Positions 47,780 through 60,921 of a DNA stretch of 64,000 bases are shown in pieces. The notes beneath the pieces were generated by a model that was not told the DNA's origin, did no database searches, and worked only from the letters and a program-made list of their open reading frames with translations. Position 1 is the first letter of the stretch, and each line of letters begins with the position of its first letter. The position numbers and the translations under genes are program-made. Source of the stretch: Panagrolaimus kolymaensis (lineage: Eukaryota; Nematoda; Chromadorea; Rhabditida; Panagrolaimidae); the NCBI GenBank assembly GCA_028622995.1, contig JAJQJQ010000005.1:2604001-2668000 (forward strand), in the 5' to 3' direction.

Positions 47780-48223
47780 CACTACATATTAGCCCTTCTT
47801 TAGTCAAATACTGTTTGAAAAAAAGAAAAAAAATTATTTCAATATTCAAAACAAAAAAAAATATTTAGCTCAAAAAATTAATAATCAAAAATAATTTAGT
47901 AATAAAAATTTTGAAAAAATTCTATTCATTTTCTCTCTTCTTTTTTGATTCTATTGTTGAAAAGTTAGTAAACAAAAAACTTCCCCGGGATATTTTTTGC
48001 ATAAATAATTCTAGCAAAAAAGAGATGGATGGTTTGGTTTTATTTCTAAATTTTTTTTCATCCATTTTTTTGTTTTATTTTGCCTTTGAATGTGCATGAA
48101 CGCGTGTACTTCATTCGTTGGTTATTAGATGATATTTTTACATAACATCAGAAAAATGGCAGTTCATTAAAAATATATATATTAAGATCTTTAGTTATGT
48201 AAAAGTAAATGAAGACATTAATT

Positions 48224-49809
48224 TTATGCATTGCATTTAACTGTCAACGGTTCTTCATCCTTAACTCGCCAAAAACGAGAAACATTTAAAAAATCATTTT
48301 TGTATGGAGAGAATTTACGATATTCTAATTTTTGTAATTGATTTTGAAGAATAATGTTTATTGAACTTTGATCATATCTAAAAAAATTAGGTAAATATAA
48401 CGTTCTTAGTAAAAGTGTTACTAAAAAGGCTTAAACTCACCTATGACAACCCAAATAATCATAAGTTAAATTCTTTGATCGATCACATGGAATTTGTGAT
48501 CCCAGTGGGCTCATGCAATGCTCTGTCAATGCACATAATAAATGCCTAAATATTTTAGACAAAAAGTAAGTTTTTCAGAAAAATATTCCACCAAACTCAC
48601 TCACCATTTTAAAACTTGTCTTGTAAACTCTGTTCTTGAAACAAATACTAAACCAGCTTGAATCATTTTGAGTTTTCGAAGATGCGGATGAAGAGGAAGA
48701 TAAGTATACATTTCTGTAATCACAAATAAATTAATAAAACTTCTAATTAATTTCTGTCTCGCCTGCTGCTGTTGACGAAAAAATACTATGATCAGGTAAA
48801 ATTCGAATAAGAAGTGGCTCAATTTGAGCACTTTTAACTTTTTGATAAATATCATCAACGGCACCCGACTGCCACTCAACACTTGAATCCATCATCCAAA
48901 ATGCATTATATTCTTTGTACATTTCCTAATAAAGAAAAAGAATTATCTACAAAACAATGAGAGTTCACTAACCGCCAAAATAATTGATTTGAATTGATAG
49001 GTCAGCAAATTATTTGTAAACTTTGGATATGCGCTAAAATTAAATTGACGAATTTCTAAATTGCATAATGTTTTCAGTTCAGTTATCTAAAGGAAGTGAG
49101 CTATTTAAAAAATGTCTACAATGCCGGATGCCTATTTTAGCAAGCTCATCATCACAAACCTGTTCCAGAGTTAAACCAAGATCATAAAAAATAATTTTAT
49201 TTAAAAAATATTTTCTCACTGAGCGAAGCATGTGCCGAGATTCTTCAAAATGATTCCAATTTGAGTATGCCACAAACACGACATCAGACGCCATAAATTG
49301 TGGTCTTTGATTAACGGTATTCTCATCAGATAATGAGAATTTACTTAAATAATAAGTTAAATTACAAGAAAATGGACGACCCATTCGATACAAATGCTCT
49401 TCATATTGAGACGTAAAGCACATCTGAAATAGTTCTTATATATCAGATTAAATTAAAGGGCACCCGAAAACAAAACTTTTTTTAAAGCTTATTTAAATTT
49501 AAAAAAATTTAAAAAGTAGTAAATGAAGATTGCTTCTGTATCGCAAGAAATATGCCTTAGCAATTATTTTGTTCATCAGACCGGCCTCCAATAAATGTGA
49601 AAATTATTATAAAACAAAAATTTATCAATCACCTTCTCATTATCACAGAAACATGGCATAAAATCCTCGTTTTTAATCATTTTCTCAAAATTTGTATCGG
49701 TTGTATTCATATAATTCCAAAAAAATAAATAAAATATAACAATAAAAAATATCAAATAATAAAGTTTCTTTTCAGTTAAACGAAAATTTCGACTACGAAA
49801 GAAAATCAT
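48224..49809 (-). CDS. DUF1647-like type II membrane protein (probable Golgi glycosyltransferase-fold)
   Basis: About seven exons encode roughly 370 residues. The first exon (49809 to about 49620) holds a signal anchor (LYYLIFFIVIFYLFFWNY) after a short basic tail. The later exons contain DVVFVAYSNWNHFEES, KIIFYDLGLT, FWMMDSSVEW (an acidic metal-site-like motif), IQAGLVFVSRTEFT and C-terminal CMSPLGSQIPCDRS...LGCHRYDQSS. The combination NHFxES, YDLGLT and CHRYDQS is the pattern I associate with nematode DUF1647 proteins, thought to have a GT-A-like fold. Several exons are joined by inference and the 49423-49079 block may start after an unlisted small exon. Acceptor, donor sugar and substrate are unknown. 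Confidence 0.68.
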
Positions 49810-50621
49810 ATTACTTAGAGAAAGAAGAAACGAATACTTATTCTAATTTTGTGATCATTCAAAAAGGTGAAAATTAGTAATACATCTATATGCCCTTTCG
49901 AATATCAAAACATTTTGATTTCTATGTAATATCAAAATCGATTGGGAAGGAAATAAAAGAAAAAAAAGAGAAAGAGAGTGCTTCTTGTTAAATTTCTTCC
50001 TTTTCATCGATTTTTCGAAGATAACGATTTGTTTTGTCTTTATTGCTTGCTGGTATTGAAAATAGTGAAAGTGGGAAAGTAAACAAATAGCGGCTTCAGC
50101 TTTAAAAAAACTCAAAGCTTTTTTTATTCACTAAATTTTTTTAAATAAGATAAATGGTCATTTTTACAAAACGTTTTGTTTGGATGTTATAATGAACGAA
50201 ATCGGGACGCCTTTAAAGCCATTTTTGATTAGTTTTTAAATTTTCATTATGAATTGACATCGAATTCTTTTTTTCTTTAAAGTATGTTTTGGAAATTTTT
50301 TAAATTTACATGTAAACAAATTTTAATACTGAAAAACTTCAGAATTTAAAAAAATGAATTTTTTTAGCTAGGGATGTTTCTGTTTTTATTATATTTGCGA
50401 TTTTCATCTTTGTTTTTTTTTTTCAAAGTTTTTATTTAACGACAATTCTGATATATATAAAAAACTGATCCTGTCAACAATGAGCGATAACCAATTTATA
50501 AAAACAGCATCAAGTAAATAAAGTCAATAGTAATACCGAACAGAACAATAAATAAGAATTTTAATTTTTGGTTTAAGTAACTATAAAGCTTTTTTTTAAT
50601 TATTAAGGCCATTGAAATTAA
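49810..50621. other. AT-rich intergenic DNA
   Basis: Head-to-tail gap between the DUF1647-like gene and the calpain. The open frame at 49855-50115 has no support. Confidence 0.4.
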
Positions 50622-53480
50622 TTATGCTCGAAGTTCACTAAAAAATTGTCATTATTACTTCAAAAAAGTATTTTAAATAAAACTTACTGAGATCTTAAAA
50701 TTCCATTTGTAAATATGCGAACCATAAATTCAGCTTCTTCATTTGGTTCATATGCCGATGGAACGATTACATACTCACCAGGTGGAACTCGAAAACGACC
50801 CGAGACTTCTCTCAAATTTATAAATGCAGCTGAACGGCCGCAAGATTTAGTGTTAGCAAAATATCGAGTATCCAATTTTCTTTGACATCCTCGAACTTCA
50901 TAAAGTGCAAAACCTATGGCTAAAGTATCTAAACCTTGAGAACGCATTTCTCGACGATATTTTTGCATTACTCCAATAATCAAAGTGCATAAATTATCAT
51001 CGTCATTTGGATCGGAATCTGTGAGATGAATCCAAAACTGTGGGTTCATGGAAAATGATTGAAGATAATTTCGACATCCTCCGGCTGTTTGACCTCTTCG
51101 CCATGCAGCATCATAAGAAGCCACAGCCCAAGTTTCATGACTTGTTTGAACACCCGTCATTTTTGCTACTTCTTGAATTACATCAGGGCCCAAATTGCAA
51201 ATTTCAAGCTTTTCAAAGTTTTTCATAAAATCATTAAATGACATCCAAAATTCTCCGTCATGTGAAAAGGTTAAACCCATGCTTCGTTTCTAAAAAATAA
51301 ATATTTAGGTATAAAACCTATGAACTCTTCTCGTAAAACTTACCACATCGCTTGAAAGACTTCGCCATTCAGGCGATCCATCCGACCATGCTCCGTTCCA
51401 TTCTTGTTCATTACCCCACGGATTTCGAATTCGAATGAGTGGAACTTGCCCGCGAGGTCCATTAACTAATCTCATCCCAGTAATAGAATAAGCATGACCT
51501 TTAATTAATCCATTATGTAGTCTAGCTTCAAAAATTCTTGGATCTGCTTCAATTGAACATCCAAATAATGAACCCATTTCAATTCCTCTCATAATTAATT
51601 CCATTATATTTCGAGGAGAACTTGTAAGATCTATGAATTCTGTTAATCCGCCTGTCATATCTTCTAATGCCTCGGATGTGGTTCCACCTTTTAAAGCTTC
51701 ATAACTTCCATATACTTTTGCATATGCTTTTTCTAATAAAGCCGACCAAAATTCATTATTTTGATTTGAATGCATATATAATAATTTTCCGTTATACGTG
51801 GGTAATCGATCATCAATAACTACATCAATCCAACGACCATATTGCCAAAATTGAAAATGAAATATTCCAGCATAATTATCGGTGAATGATTGATCTGGAG
51901 GAACTACGCGATAAAATAATTCATCTCGAAGGGTTAAATTTGCTGCTGCAGCCATTAGCCAGCAATCTCCCAATTCACCTTGAACCACATCGAATCGAGA
52001 ATGGCCTTCACTAATAAGCATGGGATTTCGAACTATTTCTCCAGGACGCAACCATACAACTCTTTTTGATGAAGATCGTCTGCTATAATAAAGGCTGCTA
52101 TCAGTTGCAGGAAAGTTTGAATCTTCAAATAAATGTTTGCTTCGTAAACATTGATCTCGAAGAGCATAAAAATCTTGAGCTTGCGCTCCAGGTGGAACAG
52201 GGCCACGAGGATAATTACTTGGTGAAGCAGTGGAGCTTGGAGCTTTAGGAACAAATGGTTGAGTATGACGTTGAAATTTTCCGCTAACTATATTATCCAA
52301 AACTTTTTTACCAATATTTCCAAGATTATTATCTTTTCCACCAAGTTGAAATAAAAGATTTCCAGCAACAGAACCAATAATTTTTCCTGTTGCTACATCA
52401 ACTCCAATAAATTTATGAGCTGCTTTACCAATATAATTTCCTATCGTATCACATACTCCGCCACTAAGGAAACTATGTTGAGTTGAAGGACCTCCTAAAA
52501 AACAAATAAGAGTAGTTTTTGGAGAAATTTTGCGGTATTTAAAAAGTTTACCTCCATGATATTTATCATCCCGATTATCACCTTTTTTATTTTTGCCTCC
52601 TCCGCTACCAATAATTTTACCTAAAAATTTTATTATGTAATTTCATTAATTCTTAAATTAAATATAATCTACCTATAGCACTTCCAACAAAATCGCCCTT
52701 CTTTCCACCTATCATTCCACCAATAAGACTTCCAACATTTGGTAATGAAGCATCTGTAAATTAAAAACAATCAAAAAACGTTTGAAATTAAAATTTTATA
52801 AAACATACTTTCTTGGGCATAATTGCGATCAACAGTGCCTTGATTAGAATTATTTCCATAACTTGAATTTTGAGGTGGAGCAGGATTATAACCTCCAAAA
52901 TTTTGAAGAGGTTGACTTGGACCGGCAGGATTGTAATTACCAAAATTTTGAAGAGGTTGACTTGGACCTGGAGGATTGTAACCCATTTGACCACTGCCAT
53001 ATGGATTAACTCCATAGCCACCTTGCGGTTGTTGATTGCCTCCATATGGATTCATTCCAAAACCTCCTTGAGGTCTATTATCGTAACCACCAGGGGCGCC
53101 AGAATAATTACCCATTGGGGTTGTACATGGTTGATAACCTATATTAGTACTTCCATAAACTTGTGGAGGTGGATCTGGAGGGTTTGGAAGCTGATCGCAT
53201 ACTCTCCCTAAAAAAATATTGTTTTTTCTCTAAGTTTTCTATAATTATTTATTAATCGAAAAAACTTACATCCAACGGTATTAGTTTCTAATCCATTTGG
53301 AAATTGAGCACCTCGATTACCTTGATCAAGCCTTTCATGAATAAAACTACTTGGGATATTGTCTAAAAAACATAGGTTTCTGTAAAATTAAAATCCCAAA
53401 AAATAATTTATTTACTAACCTATGAGTCCATTAAATTGATCATCTCTTAATACAATTTTAATACACTCTTCTTCAGCCAT
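50622..53480 (-). CDS. clp-1: Calpain, CLP-1-like calcium-dependent cysteine protease
   Basis: Eight or nine exons encode about 760 residues. The N-terminal third is low complexity: a Gly/Pro/Asn/Gln-rich part with near-repeats of GPSQPLQNFG, then VGSLIGGMIGGKKGDF and similar Gly-Ile blocks, as in nematode CLP-1. The protease core follows with the catalytic Cys in GELGDCWLMAA, His in KGHAYSITGM and Asn in RIRNPWGNEQEW, all intact. The C2-like domain III follows (TAGGCRNYLQSFSMNPQF, PPGEYVIVPSAYEPNEEAEF). There is no EF-hand domain, so it is an atypical calpain. The frame is open to a stop at 50684. A GTAAGT donor there and an acceptor at about 50637 would instead add HELRA, which I prefer. 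The start MAEEECIKIVLRDDQFNGL is the first ATG of the chained frame. Confidence 0.88.
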
Positions 53481-55287
53481 TTTTTTGCAACAAAAAAAAC
53501 AAAAGAAAAGAAACTAAAAGCTTTTTAGCTTTAGTTGCTTTCTTTTTATACAACGACGATGAACGACCAGACGACTCCTTCTTTTTCAAGACGTCACTTT
53601 TTTTGGTAGCTTTCAAAATATAATTTCAAACTGCGGCTTTCACTTTTTTCTTAAAACCTGACTCATCCAACGGTGGCACACTGATGAAATATTTTTTTCT
53701 TCTTTTCCTGCGGCAATTTATAAAATTGGGATCTAATCTAATAAGAATTTGAAAATAGTCGAATCAATATCTCTCACAAAATATAAATCGCATTTTATTT
53801 AGTTTTTAAAATCGGCAGGTCAAAAACAAAAACAAGAAATGTGTGTGTTTACTTGAAAGAAACGCAGCAGAGAACAACAAAACAAAAAAGTATGCAAAAA
53901 ATGAAGGAAGAAGGAAGAGAAAAAAATTTCCTTTCTTTTTGTTTATAAATAGAATATTTTATCATTCAAAATGCAAGGGTGCGTCCATACGTAAACGTGT
54001 GTGTGTATGCTTGCGAGGGTGCATCTCTTCTTTTTTTTTGCAAAAATTATTTTTTTATGCGTCACATTATTTTTGCGATGTGCAACAGGCAGCAACGAGA
54101 GAACAAATGAAGGTTAAATGGGGCTATTAAAAAAAAGGTTTTATAAGATTATACAAAAAAGTTATTCTTTATTTATAAAATTTAAAAAAAGAGTGAGTAA
54201 TCCCTTTTTATTTAAAGTGTCAAAAACTTATTCATTTATTTTTGAATATCAAAAAACTTTCTGGAAGACCAATTAAAACCAATTTAAAAAATGACTTTTG
54301 TACACTTTGAACCGTTGAAATTTAAAAGATCATTAACTGACAACTATTTCTTCAACAAAAGAAGTTTTATTTATTATTAACCGAACTTAAGAAAGCAACT
54401 TTTGATCAAATAAATATTGAAAAAAAATTTTAAACAAAAATATACTTTTGTTGTATAAACCAAAAATGAAGATGATTTCTAAATTCTCGTAATAATAAAA
54501 AATATTTAATAAAATTTATTTTATCTAGTCGGATTTTGAAAAAATGCAACAAACTAAAAGTTTTTACTAAATCTAAAAAAAATAATTTATCATAATATTG
54601 GTTTTGCATGTGCTTTAGGAAATTACGGATATCTCAAAATAATTGGAAATGATGATTTCTAACAACACTATGGCTTTTCGGAAGACAAGATTTTGAAATG
54701 AAGCAAACTACATACATACACTTTTTTCTTTGAAATTATTTAAAAAAGATCATAAGACATCACGATTTATGTGAATTTAAAAAAATCTCATCGTTAAAGT
54801 TTAATCTAAAAAACTTATTCCTTAGTTTTTTTGTTTGTCATCATAAATTTGATCGAATTATTTTTTAGATAATAACATCGTGGCTTTTTTGTATGTAGTT
54901 TAAACTATTTATGAATAAATATTGTTCAATTTTAAAATCAGCCGTTTTTAACATTTTTCTACGAATGGTTTAAGTGTATTATTTATAAATGAAAATATGA
55001 CTTTGTGTAGCTTAAAAGTAAGCTCTAACTTCAAAACATAGAATTAAAAAAAAAGATAGACGCAATAATAAAAAAAATTTAGTTTGCCGAATAAATTTGT
55101 ACATATTTGCATTTCAAATATCATTAAATGGATTAAAATCACTAATATAAAAGAAACAGACGATTGCTTAATTTTTATCAATGAACAGTTGTTTACTTAT
55201 TCTTTCTGTAAAGTTTTCACTTTCCTTCCATCTCATGCCATAAAAAATTTTATTAACATAAAAAAAAAATTTAGGTTATAAAAAATT
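53481..55287. other. Long AT-rich intergenic DNA with degenerate repeats
   Basis: About 1.8 kb between divergent genes. In 54250-54950, phrases such as GATGATTTCTAA, TATGGCTTTTCGG and TTTTGAAA..GCAACAAAC recur with many differences at roughly 200-bp spacing, suggesting an old tandem duplication. The open frame at 53843-54130 is Lys-rich without splice or start support and was not accepted. Confidence 0.4.
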
Positions 55288-56598
55288 ATGATTTTAAACT
55301 TTGTGGTACTAATTTTTGCTGCTTTATGCTCTTCATTTTTAAATGCTGCAGGTAAAATCTGAATCACATTTTTTGTTGTTGACAAATTTAATCTAAAGTT
55401 TCTAGATCCTCCAACAACTTGGAAAGAACATTGCTTTGATCACAATCAAACATTGACCCGAAAATATTTTAACTCCCAAGTTGCGATATATTTTGATGGC
55501 AATGTTGTAAGCAATATAACTTGGGTAAATACATATTTTACTAATGCTTGGAGTTATGTGAAAAGCGTTTATGGAGATTTTGGTGGAGATAATCGACTTT
55601 ATGCTATTTTCCATACTAATCGTTATGGCGGCGGTCATCCTCATACAACTTTCGATCAAGAGGGAGATTATCGAAGTGTAATTGATTGTGGCAAAGATGG
55701 AAATAATGCGTGGACGACTGGAACTGGAAATGATCTGGATATGCCAACCCATGAAATTGCTCACATCGTGGAAGGTGCAGCTCATGGTGTCCATGAATCG
55801 CCAGCTTTTGATATTTGGGGTGATTCAAAATGGGCTGAAATTTTTAACTATGATGTTTACCTTGGCCTTGGAAAAACGAGTGAAGCTCAGCGGTGGTATA
55901 ATGAAATGATTAATGGCAATGATAGCTTCCCTCGAGCTGGAACTCAATGGTTTAAAAATTGGTTCTATCCCATTTACACCATGAATGGCGCAAGTATGGG
56001 AAGTTGGACTTTAAATAAATTCTTTTTACTTTTATCTGAAAATTTTCCTCAAAATGGCAATTCTTACTCCCGAAAAATGAATATGGGTGAATTTGTTCAT
56101 TTTTGGAGCGGAGCAGTTGGAAGCAATTTGAAATCCCTTGCAACCACAGCTTTTGGATGGCCTTCTAATTATGAAACACAATTTAATCAAGCTAAAATTG
56201 ATTTTCCAAATTTACCTTATGATAAATTGTTTAAATTTTATGACCTTACAAATCAACAAGGTGAGTTAGTTATTATTGAATTCTAAATATACACTTTACT
56301 ATTTTTTCAGGACAATTAAACTATCAAAATCTTGTTGGACGTAAGTTCGATTTTTTTTTTCTGTGAAAACTTTAAACAATTTTCTGCTCTAGAATGCTCC
56401 AATGGCCTTCTAGATACTGGATTTAATGATCGTGCAAGTTCCATAGACACTAACGGAATGTGTGTAAGAGTTTTCGACGACATAGATTGCGAAGGCGATT
56501 CCAAAGTTTTTTCTGATGATCCTCGAAATGAATGCACGCATTCCGACTTTTCACAATGTGGTTTAAATAACAAAGCAACATCATTTAATAATTGTTGA
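55288..56598 (+). CDS. Secreted HExxH (gluzincin-like) metallopeptidase with Cys-rich crystallin-like C-terminal domain, probable horizontal transfer
   Basis: Four exons (55288-55351, 55406-56260, about 56311-56340, about 56394-56598) encode about 380 residues. A signal peptide (LNFVVLIFAALCSSFLNAA) is split from the body by the first intron. The catalytic site reads MPTHEIAHIVEGAAHG, with HEIAH followed after 24 residues by a Glu in DSKWAEIF, which fits gluzincin spacing (HExxH...E). Large blocks (YIPIYT-like FYPIYTMNGASMGSW, GEFVHFWSGAVGSNLK, TAFGWPSNY) resemble secreted bacterial proteins from actinomycetes and relatives, recalled rather than searched. The last exon is a Cys-rich domain with ASSIDTNGMCVRVFDDIDC and NNKATSFNNC, like a beta/gamma-crystallin repeat, and would be a eukaryotic or late addition. 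Expected role: extracellular proteolysis. Confidence 0.75.
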
Positions 56599-56822
56599 TA
56601 AATCAAAAAAAAATTGTGTCCATTAATAAGATGTTAAAAATGAAGAAAGTAATAAAGTAGATTATTGTTATTTTAAAAACCCAAACAAAATAATTTTACG
56701 AAATATAAAAAACTGAACCATTTTTAAAAAAATTTGCTGCCAAAATAAAAAGAAAAGCAAGCTACTGATTTTATTCGAAATGAAAAGATAAATACATACA
56801 TAAATAAGTCGATTCTTCTAAA

Positions 56823-59800
56823 TTACAAATTTTCATATCGTCTATGCTCATTTGCAAATTGATGTTCATCAAATGTTTGAGCATTATTTACTTGTTCAAG
56901 ATTTTCGTTTATTGGCATTGGATTAAATTCATTTGTTTGTCCACTACTTGAAGGAAATTGATTCAAATCCCTAACATATTGTTGTTGGTAATGCATTGAA
57001 TTCGAAGCAGTATGAGTAAATTCATCACCCACTTTATTTGGATACAAATAAGTTGGTTGATTAATTAAATCATTATGAGATGTGAGTAAAGCATTTGTTA
57101 AAGGAGCAAATTCGTTATTTGATTGCCATTGACTTTGTTGTTGTGGGTTTGTATTACTTAATGCTTCAGTATTGTTGTAATTTATTGGAGCAGCATTAAT
57201 AAAAGGTATTTGAGAATTGGTGTTATAAGCATTGGGATCGATAAAATTATTATGTTCAGGAATATCGTAAATGTATCGATTATCAACAGGAAATGCTTCT
57301 AAACTATTCGTTGGATATTCGTATGTATAAATTCCATAATCTTGTGTGGTGGGGTTAACGGTTGAAGTAATATTTGACGATGAATATGGAATCAACGGTT
57401 GTGCTTCACTTGAAACATATTCATTGGCATCCTGATTTGCATAAGCCGCTATATTGCAATTATTTAATGAATTGTCGCTTACAGGAATGGTAACGAGATG
57501 TTCACCTTTTGTGTCTACCAACTCTATATTTTTTATAGTTTGTTCAGGCAATGTGTAAAGCATTGATTGAGGAGGAACATCATTGCCTCGATTTAAAATA
57601 GATCCAATACGAGGAAATGTTGGAGCAGGGAAGTCATTATTTTCTGGAGCACTACTATTAGCATAAAATTGCTCTGGATTTGGTTGAAGGACCAAATTAT
57701 TTTCTTCTGCATCCATATTTTCTTCTTCATGATTATCTTGATCTTCAATGTTTTGCCTTTTAATGGATAATCCATCAACAGCTTGAATGAGTTTGCTTTC
57801 TTCAAAAGCAGCGTCGGTTTTTAGTTTAAATTCATGGATACATTTTGAACACATTCTTGTTCGCACATTCGTTTTCCATTTACCAATATCATAACATCTT
57901 GGGATTGTTGATGTTATTACTTTTTTTTCTTCTTTTGCTGAATCTGAAGCTTCCATGGAAGTTCTTTTGGGGCTTCTTCCTTTTAATTCCGGTGCTGCTT
58001 TCTTCTGTGGAATTTGGCGCTGCTAAAGAAAATCTTGTTATGTTTTTTGTCATTTGTTCTTCGCTTTTTTATCCTTATTTTTTCCCTATCAAAATTAATA
58101 ACAAAATTTCCAACTAACTTACGACATTTGCAAATTTTCCAATAAAATCCATAACCATTAATTGCTCTATTATTGGTTCATCCGTAGTTTGTCCACAAGA
58201 TGCACAACATTGACAACCAAAATTTTGATTTTCTGAATGTTCAAAACTATATAAAGGTTTTCTGGGAATTTTTGGTGTAATAGGAAAATCTGAAGTTACT
58301 CTATATCTTTCTTCTTTTTCTGTTGTTAATTCAAGTGTGGAACGAGTAATGGATTTTTCAGTTTTTTCGTTTGCATATGGTGGTTGGTAAATGGTTAATG
58401 GAACGAATGGAAGATGGGTTAATTCGTCGTTATTTGAAATATTTAAATATATTAGTGAATCAGTTGTTTTTCGTTGTTCAAAATATAAATATGGACAAAT
58501 ATGAGATATATTACAACCAGCGACATTCAAGATTTCAATTTTGTTATTTTTTAATTGACATGGAAGTTTACAAAGTTGTCCATTTTCTCTTAGCGAAAGA
58601 AAATCAAGTTCTTTTGGAACTCGATTCCACAAAGCTTCATCCAAGTTGTCTTTGCTTAGATAAAATTCATTTTTATCAATTTCGAGATTACGTAAATGTG
58701 GAAGAGTTTCAAATCCGACTGGCAAACTTGATAAAGAATTATGGCTTAAATCAATTTCAGCTAATTTTTCCAATTTACAAATTCCATCCGAAATATTTTT
58801 AATTTGATTATTGTTTGCAAATAAACTAAATAAATTTATCAAATGTGAAATATCATCTATGCATTCAAGTTGATTATTATCCAAACATAAATATACCATT
58901 CTTCGAGGTAAATTTTTCCAATTAATTGAAAGTAAATTATTTTCATTTAAATATAAAGTATCTAAAAATGGTAAAGCTTTTTCGTTATCGAAGTAAGCAA
59001 TATTATTGTTAATCAAAAATAAATATTTCAAAGTATGAGGCAAGTTGTTGCAATTAATATCCTTAAAATTTTCGGTGTTTTTATTATTAATGGCGGAAAA
59101 CTTTGATGTAAACTTACTTCTAATCCCGCATGACAAATATGCAGCTCCTTTAATCTGAGTTTATTTGCAATAGCAAAATCATTTATTTTTTCTCCGCCTC
59201 CTTTGATGCTTAATCTTTCGATGGTTTTACTAATATCACCCCAAGAAACAAACTAAAAACGTAAAATCTCACTTGAAGATAAAACGTGAATTGTAAAGTT
59301 ACATACTTTTAATTGGGGGCTGTTTACATGTAAAAGCACCAGTTTTTTCAAATTTTTAATTTCTTCAGGAATTTTTGTAATATTTGTTCCATTTAATTTT
59401 AGCAGTTTTATATTTTCAGGCAAATGCTTCCATGGAATTCCATCGTCATCTAAATTTTTGTTTGAAGTTAAATCAAGTTCTTCCAAAGTGATTAATTGTG
59501 AAATAAAATTTGATATTTTTGTGATGTCGTTGTTTGTCAAAATCAATGTTTTCAATCCAGCTGGTAACTTTTTAACGAAATCATCATTCAAAAGTTTTAT
59601 ATTGCATTCATGTAATTTTAATGTTTTCAAATTTGTGAAATTAAATTTTTCGAGGGCTGGATGCAATGCATTTTTTGCAACAAAAATTTCAATATATTCA
59701 AAGCTGATTGATTCAAGATTATCCAAATCTATATTATCAAGCTTAAGGTCAGCCAAAGTTGCTAAAACAATTAAATAAAGTTAGCACAAAAAAAGAGTAG

Positions 59801-60921
59801 TGAAGAATTTGCATACATTTTTTCCACAGAAGTTCCCGGCAACCTTGATGATTTTGTACTTGTTTTTCCAATTGACCTTTCCTTCGTTTATCAGCAACCC
59901 CTTTAAAAAAATTGATTACTAAGCTATTATAAAATCCTAAAACTTACATTTATGTCGATCTCGAAGTAATGAATCCAATTCTTGGTCATACCGTTTCTTA
60001 ACTATTTTATATTCCCCTGTCTTTGGATCTTTCTCAACGCTTTGAATATTTTTATAAGATCCAATTTGAGGATGACAAAATTTTGTTATTAATGTTTTAA
60101 ACTCATTGATTTTATCATTCACTTTTTTATTATCAAATTTTAATGGAAATGGCGTACTTTGAATTAACACTTCTCGTTTTACTAAAAAAAAATTCGTTGT
60201 TATTAGTTTTGATTTCGGGTAATAAGAAAGCGAACCATCATCATATTTTGATTTGTCATAAATTTCCTTTGCATATTTTTCATATATTTCCTCTTCGGAT
60301 TCACTTATAATTCCAGCAGTCGAGGTATGTTTAATCTGGAAATTGTTTTTTAAGCTTTGCTACGTCAGCGAAAAAAAGACCGATTCAAAAAAGTTAAAGA
60401 ATAAACCTTTTCGGAGTATTTAAAGCTAAACTTACATGGCGAATTTGAACTTTGAGATCAAAATCAATTTTAACATGGGGAAAAAGTTTGGAAGTGGTTA
60501 TTATAAAATCAAGTTTGGGTGGTTTTTTATCTTTCTTCGGTTCATCATCTTTTTCTATAAATATTGCACTTCTCTAAAAATCAATGTAATAAATTCAAAG
60601 AAGGACTTCGGTTTTTTAAGGTTTCTAAAAAAACTATACTTTCAATGCAATTTGAAAAAGTCCTGTATCCTTTCGATAAAGATTCATCAAATACATTTTA
60701 ATTTGACGATCGCCATATTTCATTTCTTTGAAACCTATGCAAATTTCAGTGAGTTCATAAAAATCTGGATTTTCACAAATATTTTTAATACTATATGGAG
60801 TTTGAGCTTCATCCAATCCAATTCCATATGTTTCATCTGCATCTTCATCGTATGGAATAGGCTTAATATATTTTTCATATGGAGGAATTAAGATTATACT
60901 TGTTAAACAATAAAATCGCAT
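56823..60921 (-). CDS. Large leucine-rich-repeat protein with a novel N-terminal domain and Cys/Asn-rich tail
   Basis: About eight exons chain to about 1200 residues. The N-terminal domain (60921 to about 59830, residues 1-300) starts MRFYCLTSII and matches the stand-alone protein at 440-1670. Next come two LRR blocks (residues about 300-500 and 520-760), with repeats such as LKTLILTNNDITKIS, LEELDLTSNKNL and LAEIDLSHNSLSSLP. A Cys-rich element (NFGCQCCASCG) lies just before the penultimate intron. The last exon (58022-56823) continues in frame after a GTC|GTAAGT donor and a tttag|CAG acceptor. It gives RCYDIGKWK...CSKCIHEF, probably the second half of a zinc-binding pair, then about 330 Asn/Gln/Pro-rich residues. 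I treat 56823-57956 as part of this gene rather than a separate one. Function is unknown; LRRs suggest protein binding. Confidence 0.65.

Larger units (their letters stand above)
47187..48223. other. Intergenic DNA between the lectin gene and the DUF1647-like gene
   Basis: Contains the 34-bp tandem duplication at 47589-47656 and a following coding-like fragment, both listed separately. The open frame at 47911-48099 is Phe/Lys-rich and was not accepted. Confidence 0.4.

Noticed and set aside
50684..50684. Calpain stop at the end of the long exon
   Set aside because: A GTAAGT donor overlaps the stop and a short exon with a good acceptor follows at about 50637; kept as an alternative.
53843..54130. 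Plus-strand open frame of 95 residues (MCLLERNAAE...)
   Set aside because: Lys/Arg-rich without splice partners, next to GTGTGTGT simple sequence; reads like chance.
56823..57956. Separate single-exon gene of 377 residues
   Set aside because: The frame extends upstream of its ATG to a good acceptor at 58022 that joins in phase to the LRR exon.
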